A DNA stretch of 64,000 nucleotides from Hyphomicrobiales bacterium. Lineage in GTDB: Bacteria > Pseudomonadota > Alphaproteobacteria > Rhizobiales > JACESI01. Shown piece after piece: positions 51,911 through 60,919 of the stretch (position 1 is the stretch's first letter; every line of letters begins with the position of its first letter). The position numbers and the translations under genes were made by a program. The stretch spans positions 29,676 to 93,675 of the forward strand of contig JBDWKL010000019.1 in the NCBI GenBank assembly GCA_039973685.1, given 5' to 3'. A model generated the notes under the pieces. The model did not search any database, was not told the DNA's origin, and saw only the letters and a list, made by a program, of their open reading frames with translations.

Positions 51911-52636
51911 GTGGACACCAAGATGCAACTCAAAAAGAAAAGATCATGCGCTTCAGCTGCACTTGCCACATTGCTCGTGGTTCCCAATTCCCAAATGGCA
52001 TCTGCCAAAGATAGCCTTTTTGGGGCGTATGTTGAATTATTCGCCGGTTTAAGCACGCCACGTAACAATGACATTAGCCTGCAATCTGATGTTGCAAGCG
52101 TCATCGGTCCGTCAGTCTTAAGCGTGTCGCAGAATACAGGTTTCTTGGGTGGTGTGGCGCTTGGATTTGAAATCTTTGACAATGTACGCACTGAGGTGGA
52201 GTTGTCATATCAGCGCAATGGCTTCAGTGATTTTACTGCAAGTGGCGCTTTGGCTGGGCAACCGTTTGATGAAGACGCTACTTTTCAAACAACAACAGTT
52301 TTCGGCAATGTCTGGTTTGACCTTGATTTTCTAGGGTCTGGTAAAATTTCACCTTACTTTGGCGGCGGTGTTGGTCTTGGGGTGATTGATGCTGACCTCT
52401 TTGATAATATCGGGTCATTCCAAGATATTGATGTTGATGGTGCCGTGTTTGCCTATCAGCTTGGAGCGGGTGTAAACTTCGATATTTCATCACGAGTTAA
52501 TCTAGGTGTTGGCTATCGCTTTCGCGGTTTTGCCAGCACGGGAACGGGGCTTTTCTCGCCACCGTTTGGCACATCACTTGATGGGGTCAGTCCATCATCT
52601 CACAACTTTATTGGTAGTGTGCGCTACAAGTTTTAG
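51911..52636 (+). CDS. Outer-membrane beta-barrel protein
   Basis: A 241-residue protein with a signal peptide (basic RKKRS-like start, cut near ASAKD, about residue 33) and an eight-strand OmpA/OmpW-like barrel with alternating strands and a C-terminal aromatic end, VRYKF. Features include GKISPYFGGGVGLGVID and FDISSRVNLGVGYRF. Start is GTG 51911 (AAGG six bases upstream) or ATG 51923. A CtrA box and a palindrome precede it. Function beyond an outer-membrane protein is unknown. Confidence 0.85.
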   Translation: MDTKMQLKKKRSCASAALATLLVVPNSQMASAKDSLFGAYVELFAGLSTPRNNDISLQSDVASVIGPSVLSVSQNTGFLGGVALGFEIFDNVRTEVELSYQRNGFSDFTASGALAGQPFDEDATFQTTTVFGNVWFDLDFLGSGKISPYFGGGVGLGVIDADLFDNIGSFQDIDVDGAVFAYQLGAGVNFDISSRVNLGVGYRFRGFASTGTGLFSPPFGTSLDGVSPSSHNFIGSVRYKF

Positions 52637-52669
52637 CGCACTCTAACAGCCCGCTAAAATCAGATTTTA
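52619..52669. terminator. Convergent terminator region with two inverted repeats
   Basis: GTGCGC/GCGCAC (52619-52641) surrounds the stop of the outer-membrane protein gene, and TAAAATC-A-GATTTTA (52655-52669) overlaps the stop of the Amt-MCP gene. Together they can stop transcription from both sides. Confidence 0.45.
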
Positions 52670-55110
52670 TATTTCTTAGCTGAGGCGTTGAGGGATGAAG
52701 AGACTTCGGCCAGAGATTGAGCGTTTTCATTCATGCTCTTTGCGCGCTCACGGGTTAATTCAACCACTTGAGAAAGTGAACTTGCGTGTGTCCCCGTAAG
52801 GGTTGCGCTGTCGGAGATTGAAGAAATTTCCTTACTCACATCACCAACTTTGTTGGTCACGGTATTGATCCTTTCAGAGATCATATCGACATTGTGTGCA
52901 GCTGTTTGTGAGTTGTTGGAAATGCCTTCAGCAATGGTGGTTTGTTGTTGGGTCGCGGCATGAATATTATTCATAGCAGTACCCATTTTAGTCGCGACGT
53001 CATGCAATTCACCCATGATGCCGGTTGCATTGGCACTGTCTGTTTGGATTTGTTTTACACGCGCGCGGATTTCTTCGGTTGCTTTGGTCGTTTGCTCAGA
53101 AAGCGTCTTCACTTCGCTCGCGACGACTGCAAAACCACGCCCTGCATCACCAGCCCTAGATGCTTCAATCGTTGCATTGAGAGCCAATAAGTTTGTTTGA
53201 GCGGCGACGTCGGAAATCATGTCAACAATTGTTGAAATATCCTTGGAAGCCCCAGCCAATTCGTTCACAGCCTCATGGGCGGTGCTTGCTGCAGCTGCGG
53301 TTTTGGTCGCAAAATCGTTGGCGACCGTGGCGTCATTCCCAACGGAAGCAACAGATTGCGCCAATTCTGATATGGCGTCGGAAACCACGTGGATTTCTTG
53401 CGCCATAATCTCTGTGGCGTCCATTGCTTCCAAGGTTTCTGATGAAATTTCACGGGCGACGCCATCAAGGTGCTGTGTGTTATTGGATAAATCGCTCGCA
53501 GATTGCGACATTGCAGCAGAGCCAGCAGAGGCTTCATTCGCGCCATCAACCGATGTCTTTGATAAATCTGTCAATGTAGACGCCGAATTTGCCACCTGAA
53601 CCGATTGCGCTTTGAGTTGGCGCATCAAATCGTGAACGTCATCGAGAAACGGATTGACGATGGCAGCAATTTCAGCGGTTTCATCGCCTGAAGTATCATC
53701 AAGACGAATGGTCAAATCACGTTCAATAGTTGTGATGCGCTGGAGACGCTCTTGTAACTCGCCTGTGCCAAGTGTTGCACCATGTTCCGCAATATTAAGG
53801 CCTTTGCGTTCGTCTTCTTCGCTGACGCGCAGACCAAAGAACATATCGACGATTTTGAAGGTTATGAGGGAGAGTGGGAAGGCCCAAGCAAATGCCGCGC
53901 CTACACCTAAAGCCTGAACTTGGAATTGAGCAAACACAGATCCCGCGGCGAGGTGTTCTGGCAAGGCAAAGAAGGCAACCAGCAAAGTACCTACCGCACC
54001 ACATACACCATGGACTGCAACCGCACCCACAACATCATCCAACTTACATTTGTGTAGAATGAATTCTTCAGCGTAATAAATGATGACGCCACAAATTGAA
54101 CCAATAGCAATCGCGCCATAAGGATCAACGGCTGCACAGCCCGCCGTAATGCCAACAAGCCCTGCCAACATGCCGTTGACCGAACGGTTAGGGGCATAAA
54201 GACCATCGTGGAACCGCCCAATCATCATTGCAATGATGCCAGCAAAGGCTGCGGCTAGGATGGTGTTTGCGATAATTTTGGCAAAATCTGAATTGCCTGT
54301 GGTTGTTGAGCCGCCGTTGAAACCCATCCAACCAATTAGCAAAATAACAGCACCTGCCGTGGTCAATACGGCGGAGTGGCCTTGAATTGTTTTAGCTTTG
54401 CCATCTTCTCCAAAGCGGCCAATGCGTGGCCCGAGAATAATGATACCAGCAAGAGCTACCCATGCACCAACTGAGTGCACAACGGTGGACCCTGCAAAGT
54501 CGATGAACCCTTTATCTGCAAGCCAAGCTGCATTGTCGCCATCAAGAAGGTTGCCCCATGCCCAGTGGCCGAAGACTGGATAGATGAGAGCGGCTATTAC
54601 CGCTGACATCACCATATATCCAACTAAATTCATGCGTTCGGCAATAGCGCCAGACATCAAGGTCGCTGCTGTGCCAACAAAAACGGCTTGGAAAACAAAG
54701 AAGGTGAAAGACCAGTCGTCAATCACATTGAAAGCGCTGAGCGTTGAGGGGCTGCCGACCCAACCTAGAATACTTGGGCCAAACATGACGGCGAAGCCGA
54801 TTAAATAAAACACAGAGACTGAAATGAAGAAGTCCGCGATATTTTTCTGCGCAACATTGATCGAGTTCTTTGAACGAACGGCACCAGCTTCAAGAAACAA
54901 AAAACCGACCTGCATGAAGAGAACAAGAGCTGCACAAACCATTGTCCAAATGTGATTGGAGTTGGTTTGTTGCGCTTCAATGTTGCTATGCAGCGTTGAA
55001 ATTTGTGCTTTGAGACTCTCAATCTCTGGCAGCAGCGCACTTGCCTCAGTGGCATGGCTTGGAGCAACAATTAACGTTGAGAAAGTAAGGAGTAAGGAAA
55101 GTCCGCGCAC
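52660..55110 (-). CDS. Ammonium transporter fused to a chemoreceptor signalling domain (Amt-MCP)
   Basis: An 816-residue fusion. After a signal peptide (about 1-21) and a short periplasmic helix, residues 53-425 form an 11-helix Amt channel that keeps the twin histidines H212 and H367, the pore aspartate D204 and FNGGS (264-268, the gate Phe and site Ser). Residues about 455-500 look like a HAMP second half ([18 protein letters not shown]). Residues 500-816 are a full MCP signalling helix pair whose tip [20 protein letters not shown] (636-655) and [11 protein letters not shown] contact CheA/CheW. It should sense ammonium and steer swimming. GTG start with AGAGGT six bases upstream. No che genes are nearby. 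Confidence 0.95.
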   Translation of the reverse strand: MRGLSLLLTFSTLIVAPSHATEASALLPEIESLKAQISTLHSNIEAQQTNSNHIWTMVCAALVLFMQVGFLFLEAGAVRSKNSINVAQKNIADFFISVSVFYLIGFAVMFGPSILGWVGSPSTLSAFNVIDDWSFTFFVFQAVFVGTAATLMSGAIAERMNLVGYMVMSAVIAALIYPVFGHWAWGNLLDGDNAAWLADKGFIDFAGSTVVHSVGAWVALAGIIILGPRIGRFGEDGKAKTIQGHSAVLTTAGAVILLIGWMGFNGGSTTTGNSDFAKIIANTILAAAFAGIIAMMIGRFHDGLYAPNRSVNGMLAGLVGITAGCAAVDPYGAIAIGSICGVIIYYAEEFILHKCKLDDVVGAVAVHGVCGAVGTLLVAFFALPEHLAAGSVFAQFQVQALGVGAAFAWAFPLSLITFKIVDMFFGLRVSEEDERKGLNIAEHGATLGTGELQERLQRITTIERDLTIRLDDTSGDETAEIAAIVNPFLDDVHDLMRQLKAQSVQVANSASTLTDLSKTSVDGANEASAGSAAMSQSASDLSNNTQHLDGVAREISSETLEAMDATEIMAQEIHVVSDAISELAQSVASVGNDATVANDFATKTAAAASTAHEAVNELAGASKDISTIVDMISDVAAQTNLLALNATIEASRAGDAGRGFAVVASEVKTLSEQTTKATEEIRARVKQIQTDSANATGIMGELHDVATKMGTAMNNIHAATQQQTTIAEGISNNSQTAAHNVDMISERINTVTNKVGDVSKEISSISDSATLTGTHASSLSQVVELTRERAKSMNENAQSLAEVSSSLNASAKKYKI

Positions 55111-55120
55111 GATCGACCTC

Positions 55121-55173
55121 TTAGTATTTCATGTTAGTATTTTAGTAATTTGAGTTAGTACTGCAGATTAGTA
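55121..55173. repeat. Five TTAGTA direct repeats before the Amt-MCP gene
   Basis: TTAGTA starts at 55121, 55134, 55142, 55155 and 55168, that is TACTAA on the coding strand with steps of 13, 13, 8 and 13 bases. The copy nearest the gene touches the Shine-Dalgarno. It lies wholly in the leader, so it may be a regulator array or a translational control site. Confidence 0.65.
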
Positions 55174-55367
55174 TTGTAGGGTATTTGGCGGTTTGTACTA
55201 TAAACATGGTTAATGGGTTGTTACTTGGAGTTGATAGTGTTTCAACTAATTGCTCAAAGTTAAGGGCGCTACCATGATGATGCTAAAGGAAAAATTCCTA
55301 TGTTGGTGCGCTATGAAAAGATCTCGCATGGGTGACTTGGCAGGCTGAATGCGATAAGAAATAAATT

Positions 55368-55889
55368 ATGGAACATAGACAGTATTCTGATGCGTATATT
55401 CGCGAAATTCTCACCGGTGTGAAAACCATTGCGGTGGTTGGCGCCAGTCCAAAAACCATTCGTCCTTCTTATTTTCTAGTGAAGTACCTTTTGTCCAAAG
55501 GGTATGATGTGGTTCCGGTTAACCCGGGTCATGCTGGCAAAGAAATTTGCGGCGCGATGACTTATGCCTCGCTTGCTGACATCGATCGGCCTATTGATAT
55601 GGTTGATGTCTTTCGAAGCTCAGCTGCTGTGCCGGGTGTCGTTGAAGAATGCTTGAAGCTTGATCCCTTGCCAAAAGTCATTTGGACGCAACTTACAGTC
55701 TATAATGAAGAAGCGGCCAAGCTTGCAGAAAGCCACGGCATAAAGGTTGTGATGGACCGCTGTCCCAAAATTGAATACGGGCGGTTATGCGGTGAAATTG
55801 GTTGGGTGGGTGTTGCTTCAAACGTCATCACCTCCAAGAAGCCAAAGCTGCAAGATGGCTATCAACGTTTTGGGCTTAATTCGCGGTAA
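55368..55889 (+). CDS. CoA-binding domain protein
   Basis: A 173-residue protein of the YccU/CoA_binding_2 family. The Rossmann motif VVGASPKTIRPSYFLVKYLL is near residues 24-43, and DRCPKIEY with a conserved Cys near 130 fits the family. CoA may regulate it or be bound; a role in sulfur-amino-acid metabolism is suggested only by the O-acetylhomoserine sulfhydrylase gene 45 bases downstream. Confidence 0.85.
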   Translation: MEHRQYSDAYIREILTGVKTIAVVGASPKTIRPSYFLVKYLLSKGYDVVPVNPGHAGKEICGAMTYASLADIDRPIDMVDVFRSSAAVPGVVEECLKLDPLPKVIWTQLTVYNEEAAKLAESHGIKVVMDRCPKIEYGRLCGEIGWVGVASNVITSKKPKLQDGYQRFGLNSR

Positions 55890-55934
55890 CGACCCTTCCA
55901 AATCAATGTACATATTTAAAATGGCTGAAAGATA

Positions 55935-57218
55935 ATGTCTCAAAAGAAACCAGGGTTTTCGACAAAAGCGATCCACGCAGGAACCGCGCCAGATGCAGCG
56001 ACAGGCGCACGGGCGATGCCGATTTATCAAACGACCAGTTTTGTTTTCGATGATGTGGATCAAGCAGCCTCGCTTTTTGGCTTGCAAGCATTCGGCAATA
56101 TCTACACCCGCATTACCAACCCAACCACAGCTGCTTTAGAAGAACGCATTGCGACCCTTGAAGGCGGCACTGCGGGCTTGGCTGTCGCCTCTGGTCATGC
56201 CGCGCAATTGGGCGTGTTCCACACACTTATGGAATCAGGCGATGAATTTATCGCTGCTAATAAACTTTACGGTGGGTCGATCAACCAATTCAACCATGCA
56301 TTTAAGAGCTTTGGTTGGAATGTGGTGTGGGCTGACGCTGAAAATCCAGCAAGCTTTGAAGCCGCAATCACGGATAAAACCAAAGCAATCTTTATTGAGA
56401 GTTTGGCCAACCCTGGCGGCATTGTCATGGATATTGAGGCGATTGCGACTATTGCGCAAAAGGCGGGCATCCCGTTGATTGTTGATAACACAATGGCTTC
56501 GCCCTATCTCTGTCGCCCGATTGAACACGGTGCAAATATCGTTGTTCATTCACTGACAAAGTTCATCGGTGGTCATGGTAATTCCATGGGTGGGATGATT
56601 GTTGATGGTGGTAATTTTGATTGGATCGGGTCTGGCAAATACCCAATGCTGAGCGAACCGCGCCCAGAATATGACGGCCTTGTTATTCACGAGACCTTTG
56701 GCAATTTTGGTTTTGCTATTGCGTGTCGTGTGTTGGGGCTGCGTGACCTTGGTGCTGCAATTTCCCCGTTTAACGCGTTTCAAATTTTAACAGGGTGCGA
56801 AACCTTGCCTCTTCGTATGCAGCGCCATTGCGAAAATGCTTTGCAAGTAGCCGCTTACTTGGAAGGTCACGATAAGGTTGCATGGGTGCGTTATGCGGGC
56901 CTTGAAAGTAGCGACAACCATGAACTGGCCGCTCGCTATCTGCCGAAAGGGGCGGGTGCTGTCTTCACCTTTGGTCTTAAAGATGGCTATGATGCAGGCG
57001 TTAGCCTCGTTTCCAACGTGGATTTGTTCTCGCATTTAGCCAATATTGGTGACACGAAAAGCTTGATCATCCACCCAGCCTCCACAACCCATAAACAATT
57101 GACGGAAGAACAACGAGTAACGGCTGGTGCGGGTAGTGACGTTATTCGTTTGTCTATCGGCATTGAGGATGTTGAGGACATCATCGCGGATCTAGAACAA
57201 GCGCTCACTCACTCGTGA
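55935..57218 (+). CDS. metY: O-acetylhomoserine aminocarboxypropyltransferase (sulfhydrylase)
   Basis: A 427-residue Cys/Met metabolism PLP enzyme. The PLP lysine is K209 in HSLTKFIGGHG, and GNIYTRITNPT (about 55-65), the substrate contact SLSNP-like ESLANPGG and LSIGIEDVEDI near the end are characteristic of MetY. It makes homocysteine from O-acetylhomoserine and sulfide in the cytoplasm. It probably shares a transcript with the CoA-binding gene. Confidence 0.92.
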   Translation: MSQKKPGFSTKAIHAGTAPDAATGARAMPIYQTTSFVFDDVDQAASLFGLQAFGNIYTRITNPTTAALEERIATLEGGTAGLAVASGHAAQLGVFHTLMESGDEFIAANKLYGGSINQFNHAFKSFGWNVVWADAENPASFEAAITDKTKAIFIESLANPGGIVMDIEAIATIAQKAGIPLIVDNTMASPYLCRPIEHGANIVVHSLTKFIGGHGNSMGGMIVDGGNFDWIGSGKYPMLSEPRPEYDGLVIHETFGNFGFAIACRVLGLRDLGAAISPFNAFQILTGCETLPLRMQRHCENALQVAAYLEGHDKVAWVRYAGLESSDNHELAARYLPKGAGAVFTFGLKDGYDAGVSLVSNVDLFSHLANIGDTKSLIIHPASTTHKQLTEEQRVTAGAGSDVIRLSIGIEDVEDIIADLEQALTHS

Positions 57219-57300
57219 GCCAAGTTTAAGAAACGTTTGCTGCATGTTGATGTGCAATGTGGGAGGCTTACTTCAAATTCCCTTCCTTCAGGAGTGCTTC

Positions 57301-58158
57301 ATGCGCAATAAGAATTTCGTCGCCGGTTTGTCTGCCTTGGTTTTATCTTTCTCACTGGTAGGCGCCAGCCATGCACAAAGTGCCTTGGAGCGCTTTGCTG
57401 TGCCAAAGGCAAAGTTGATTAGTGGGCCTTGGAAAAAGAACAGCGCAGGTTCCACAGTTAAAGTCGATCACAGTGCTTGGGATGGCTTTTTGAAGAAATA
57501 CATCAAGACTGATGGCAACGGTGTGAACCGCGTTGCTTATGGTCGTGTTAGTGGTGGCGATAAAGCAGCCCTTGGTAATTATCTAAAATCTCTACAATCA
57601 ACAGATGTAACAGGGCTAAATCGCAATGAGCAATTTGCCTTTTGGGTGAACCTTTATAACGCCAGTACGGTGTCAGTCGCGTTGCGCAATTATCCGATTA
57701 AATCCATTCGCGATGTGAAGAAGGGTGTTCTTGATTTCCTCGGCCCCTTCAATGACAAAGTTGCAACCGTCAACGGTAAAACGCTGACATTAAATGATAT
57801 TGAAAGCGGTATTGTGCGTCCGCTTTGGAAAGACCCTCGACTACATTACGCCTTTAATTGTGCCGCAATTAGCTGTCCAAACCTTGGCAAAACAGCCTTT
57901 AAAGGTGATGTTTTGGACAAGCAGCTCAACACGGCTGCATCGCGTTTCGTCAACAATGCGCGGGGCATTCGTTTTTCTGGTGGGAAGGCGACAGCGTCAA
58001 AAATCTATTTTTGGTATGAGGGTGATTTTGGTGGAAGCCATAAGGCGATCATCAATCATATGAAGCGTTATGCCGCGGGTGATTTGAAGACGAAACTCGC
58101 ATCCATATCTAAGATTGATAAGTTTGAGTATGATTGGACGCTCAACGATGCAAAGTAG
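57301..58158 (+). CDS. DUF547 domain protein, secreted
   Basis: A 285-residue protein with a Sec signal peptide (cut near SHAQS, about residue 23). The DUF547 core is seen in RNEQFAFWVNLYNASTVSVAL (in residues 102-122), HYAFNCAAISCPNL and the metal/thiol-like CAAISC pair. Its role is unknown, though DUF547 proteins often sit beside glutathione- or rSAM-related genes. ATG at 57301 follows AGGAG by seven bases; the frame is open upstream but without a ribosome site. The radical SAM gene follows 24 bases later. Confidence 0.85.
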   Translation: MRNKNFVAGLSALVLSFSLVGASHAQSALERFAVPKAKLISGPWKKNSAGSTVKVDHSAWDGFLKKYIKTDGNGVNRVAYGRVSGGDKAALGNYLKSLQSTDVTGLNRNEQFAFWVNLYNASTVSVALRNYPIKSIRDVKKGVLDFLGPFNDKVATVNGKTLTLNDIESGIVRPLWKDPRLHYAFNCAAISCPNLGKTAFKGDVLDKQLNTAASRFVNNARGIRFSGGKATASKIYFWYEGDFGGSHKAIINHMKRYAAGDLKTKLASISKIDKFEYDWTLNDAK

Positions 58159-58182
58159 GGGCGTCTGAGTGGGGGTATTGAG

Positions 58183-59622
58183 ATGACAATATCGAACACC
58201 TCAAATAGCGCTTCTTTCTTATCGGTAGACGAGATTAAAGACTGGGACGTTGCAAAGCGCCCCAGCACCGGTGATGATTTGCGCGCGCCCTTGCGTGAGG
58301 CGGTCAATAAACATCAACTCGATAATCCGTTTCAGGTGGCGGGAAATCATTTTGCCATTGGTTGTGTGGCGTTGGAAATTACTCAACGTTGCAACCTTGA
58401 TTGCACAGCCTGTTATCTTTCTGATTATTCCGAAGCCGTTCATGACCTGCCGTTGGATGAAGTGTTCAGGCGGATTGATTTGATCGCAGAGCATTACGGG
58501 CCGAACACAAATGTTCAAGTAACAGGCGGTGATCCGACATTGCGCAAGCGCGATGAATTGGTTGCAATTATCCGTCACCTTGCAGACAAAAAACTAAGGC
58601 CCGCGCTTTTTACCAATGGAATAAAAGCAACGCGTGATCTGCTCAGTGAGCTAAAGGATGCGGGTCTTAAAGATGTCGCGTTTCATGTGGATTTGACACA
58701 GGAGCGCAAAGGCTTTGATAGCGAGATGGCGCTTAATGAAATTCGTGATGAATACATCGAGCGCGCCCGTGGCCTTGGGCTACAGATCATTTTCAATACG
58801 ACCCTATATCAAGGCAATTTGGCAGAAGTTCCAGCACTGGTCGATTACTTCTGTGAGCACGCAGATGACATTCATCTATCCTCATTTCAAATGATTGCAG
58901 ATACAGGGCGTGGGATTGAGCGAGAACGGGGTGGTGCGATCACACAGGAAGTTGTGATGGACGCCATTCGCCAAGGCACGGGCGTTGAAATGACTTTTGA
59001 CTTTCCGCAAATCGGTCACCTTGAATGCAATCGCTATAGCAAAGTTCTTGTGGCAGGCGCTCAACGCGCTTCCGCTTTCACAAAGGGCGATCGTGCTTTT
59101 TACGCAAAGCTGATGCCTTTTGCTGCCAAGTTGTTTTTAGATCGTCATCAACCTATTCGTTCGCTTCTCAGTTTTGCCAAACATATGGTGATGGGTAATC
59201 TCTCATTGCTTGGGTCCATGGTGGCTTATGGCGCGAAGAAAGCTTGGGTGCTGCGGCGCGGGCTAAAGCAAGTGGGCGGTAAACCCCACATGATTACGTT
59301 TTATATTCATAACTTCATGCACGCTGAGCAGCTTTCCAAAGAACGATGTGATGCCTGTGTCTTCATGACAATGACCCGCGATGGTCCTGTTTCCATGTGC
59401 GTTCACAATGCCAAGCGCGATAGCTACATTTTACAAGATGTGACCACCAAAGGTGATAAGCAATGGAACCCGCTTGGTAAGGATGTGTTGCCGCTAGATC
59501 AATTGCCAACCAAGCGCCTTAAAGGGCGTGAACGGGCAACGCGTGATAGCGTTCGCGTGAAAGGTCGTATTGGTGAGATCGCTTCAAATCGCGAGAAACG
59601 TCAATCAGAGGCAACCGTTTAG
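58183..59622 (+). CDS. Radical SAM protein with C-terminal cysteine cluster
   Basis: A 479-residue radical SAM enzyme. The cluster motif is C70, C74, C77 (CNLDCTAC), followed by GGDPTLR and a TIM-barrel core. Near residues 390-410 extra cysteines (CDACVFMTM, then MCVHNAKRD) suggest a SPASM-like auxiliary cluster, as in peptide- or protein-modifying enzymes. A basic C-terminus follows. It is probably coupled to the secreted DUF547 gene just upstream. The substrate is unknown and no short precursor peptide is apparent. Confidence 0.88.
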   Translation: MTISNTSNSASFLSVDEIKDWDVAKRPSTGDDLRAPLREAVNKHQLDNPFQVAGNHFAIGCVALEITQRCNLDCTACYLSDYSEAVHDLPLDEVFRRIDLIAEHYGPNTNVQVTGGDPTLRKRDELVAIIRHLADKKLRPALFTNGIKATRDLLSELKDAGLKDVAFHVDLTQERKGFDSEMALNEIRDEYIERARGLGLQIIFNTTLYQGNLAEVPALVDYFCEHADDIHLSSFQMIADTGRGIERERGGAITQEVVMDAIRQGTGVEMTFDFPQIGHLECNRYSKVLVAGAQRASAFTKGDRAFYAKLMPFAAKLFLDRHQPIRSLLSFAKHMVMGNLSLLGSMVAYGAKKAWVLRRGLKQVGGKPHMITFYIHNFMHAEQLSKERCDACVFMTMTRDGPVSMCVHNAKRDSYILQDVTTKGDKQWNPLGKDVLPLDQLPTKRLKGRERATRDSVRVKGRIGEIASNREKRQSEATV

Positions 59623-59693
59623 CTTTTCACGCCTTGCCAAATCAGCCTAAGCGGGCCACAACGTGTGATCGGTGATAAAGGTGGGCGACGCTC

Positions 59694-60590
59694 TTGAGTG
59701 CTAAGCAATCGGTTGTTGACGGCAATAAACCCCTCGGCATTTTTTCTGCATTTTGTGTTTTGATTATTTGGAGCTCGTGGCTGGTGATCAGTCGGGCAGG
59801 GGCTTTGACCGCGCTTACCGCTTTTGATTTGGCCGCTATAAGATATGGCGTTTCAGGGCTTGTTGCTCTGCCTGTTGTTTTATATTTCAAACCATGGCGC
59901 AATATGACATTGGGGCGGATTGCAACTGTCGCATTCCTGCTTGGACCAATCTACGTGTTCTTTATATTTCAGGGCTTTGAATATGCGCCAGCCTCCCACG
60001 GCGGCATTTTCATGAATGGGCTTTTACCCATTTTTACCTTCATAATTGCGTGGATTTGGTTGTCGGAGCAACCGACGGCCCGCCAAATGATTGCTTCGCT
60101 CGTTATCTTGGCTGGCGTTGCTTTGACTGTTGGTGATGAGAACTTCGATTTTCGCGAGACATGGCCTGGTGATGTAATGTTTATCGCTGCCGCTCTTATG
60201 TTTTGTCTTTATTTGCGGGTGAGCAGAACGTGGTCGATTAAGCCGCTAGAGGTGGTGTTTTGCGCGTCTGTGATCAATGCGGTTTTCTATGTGCCGATTT
60301 GGTATTTCTTTTTGCCAAGCGGAATAAGTGAGACGGAAAGCGGTGCATTTTGGCTCCAGTTTCTTTTCCAAGGTTTCGTGCCAAACTTCATTGGTCTGAT
60401 CATGATTGCTTTGGCAGCGCGTCACATCGGACCTGTTGCAACATCAACTGCAATGTCGATCGTGCCTGCAACCGGCGCGATGTTTGGTTTGGCGTTTTTG
60501 GGTGAAGAAATTGGGGTGATCAGCTGGGTCGGTATTGCCATTTTGACACTTGGCATATTGCTGATGTCCGTTAGAAGGCGGGCAGCTTAA
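59694..60590 (+). CDS. EamA/DMT family transporter
   Basis: A 298-residue membrane protein with ten predicted helices in two EamA repeats (WSSWLVISRAGALTAL near 24; FQGFEYAPASHGGIFMNG near 86; second repeat from about 160 on). DMT members export metabolites or amino acids. TTG at 59694 is the start, with AAAGG 12 bases upstream and no ATG near. It ends tail-to-tail with DUF1330, sharing TTAA. Confidence 0.85.
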   Translation: MSAKQSVVDGNKPLGIFSAFCVLIIWSSWLVISRAGALTALTAFDLAAIRYGVSGLVALPVVLYFKPWRNMTLGRIATVAFLLGPIYVFFIFQGFEYAPASHGGIFMNGLLPIFTFIIAWIWLSEQPTARQMIASLVILAGVALTVGDENFDFRETWPGDVMFIAAALMFCLYLRVSRTWSIKPLEVVFCASVINAVFYVPIWYFFLPSGISETESGAFWLQFLFQGFVPNFIGLIMIALAARHIGPVATSTAMSIVPATGAMFGLAFLGEEIGVISWVGIAILTLGILLMSVRRRAA

Positions 60591-60907
60591 ACCTTGGCGT
60601 CGGGTGCTGCTGTATTATCGTCACCCTCAATCATATAGAGATTTGAAAAGGTGGAAGCTTCGCGACGGTGCTGGCTTAGTTCTTGATAAAGTGGATCAGC
60701 GCACCATGCCCGTGCGGTTTCCATATCTGGAAACTCCAAAATCACCAGACGGCCTTCATAAGGCTCGCCTTCAAGGGTTTCGACAGGCTTACCACGCGCC
60801 AAAAACTTGCCGCCATATTTGGCGACAGTTGGTGGGGTGTGATCGGTATATTTTCTGAATGTTGCCGGATCATGAATTGACATCATTGACAGAACATAAG
60901 CCGGCAT
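60587..60907 (-). CDS. DUF1330 domain protein
   Basis: A 106-residue ferredoxin-like dimeric alpha-beta barrel of the DUF1330 family. The patterns PAYVLSMMSIHDPATFRKY, GGKFLARG and LVILEFPDMETARAWC are typical, with the acidic IEGDD ending. Function unknown. It lies 12 bases behind the PBP-activator-like lipoprotein gene on the same strand and overlaps the EamA stop. Confidence 0.85.
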   Translation of the reverse strand: MPAYVLSMMSIHDPATFRKYTDHTPPTVAKYGGKFLARGKPVETLEGEPYEGRLVILEFPDMETARAWCADPLYQELSQHRREASTFSNLYMIEGDDNTAAPDAKV

Positions 60908-60919
60908 TTGGGTCAGCCT

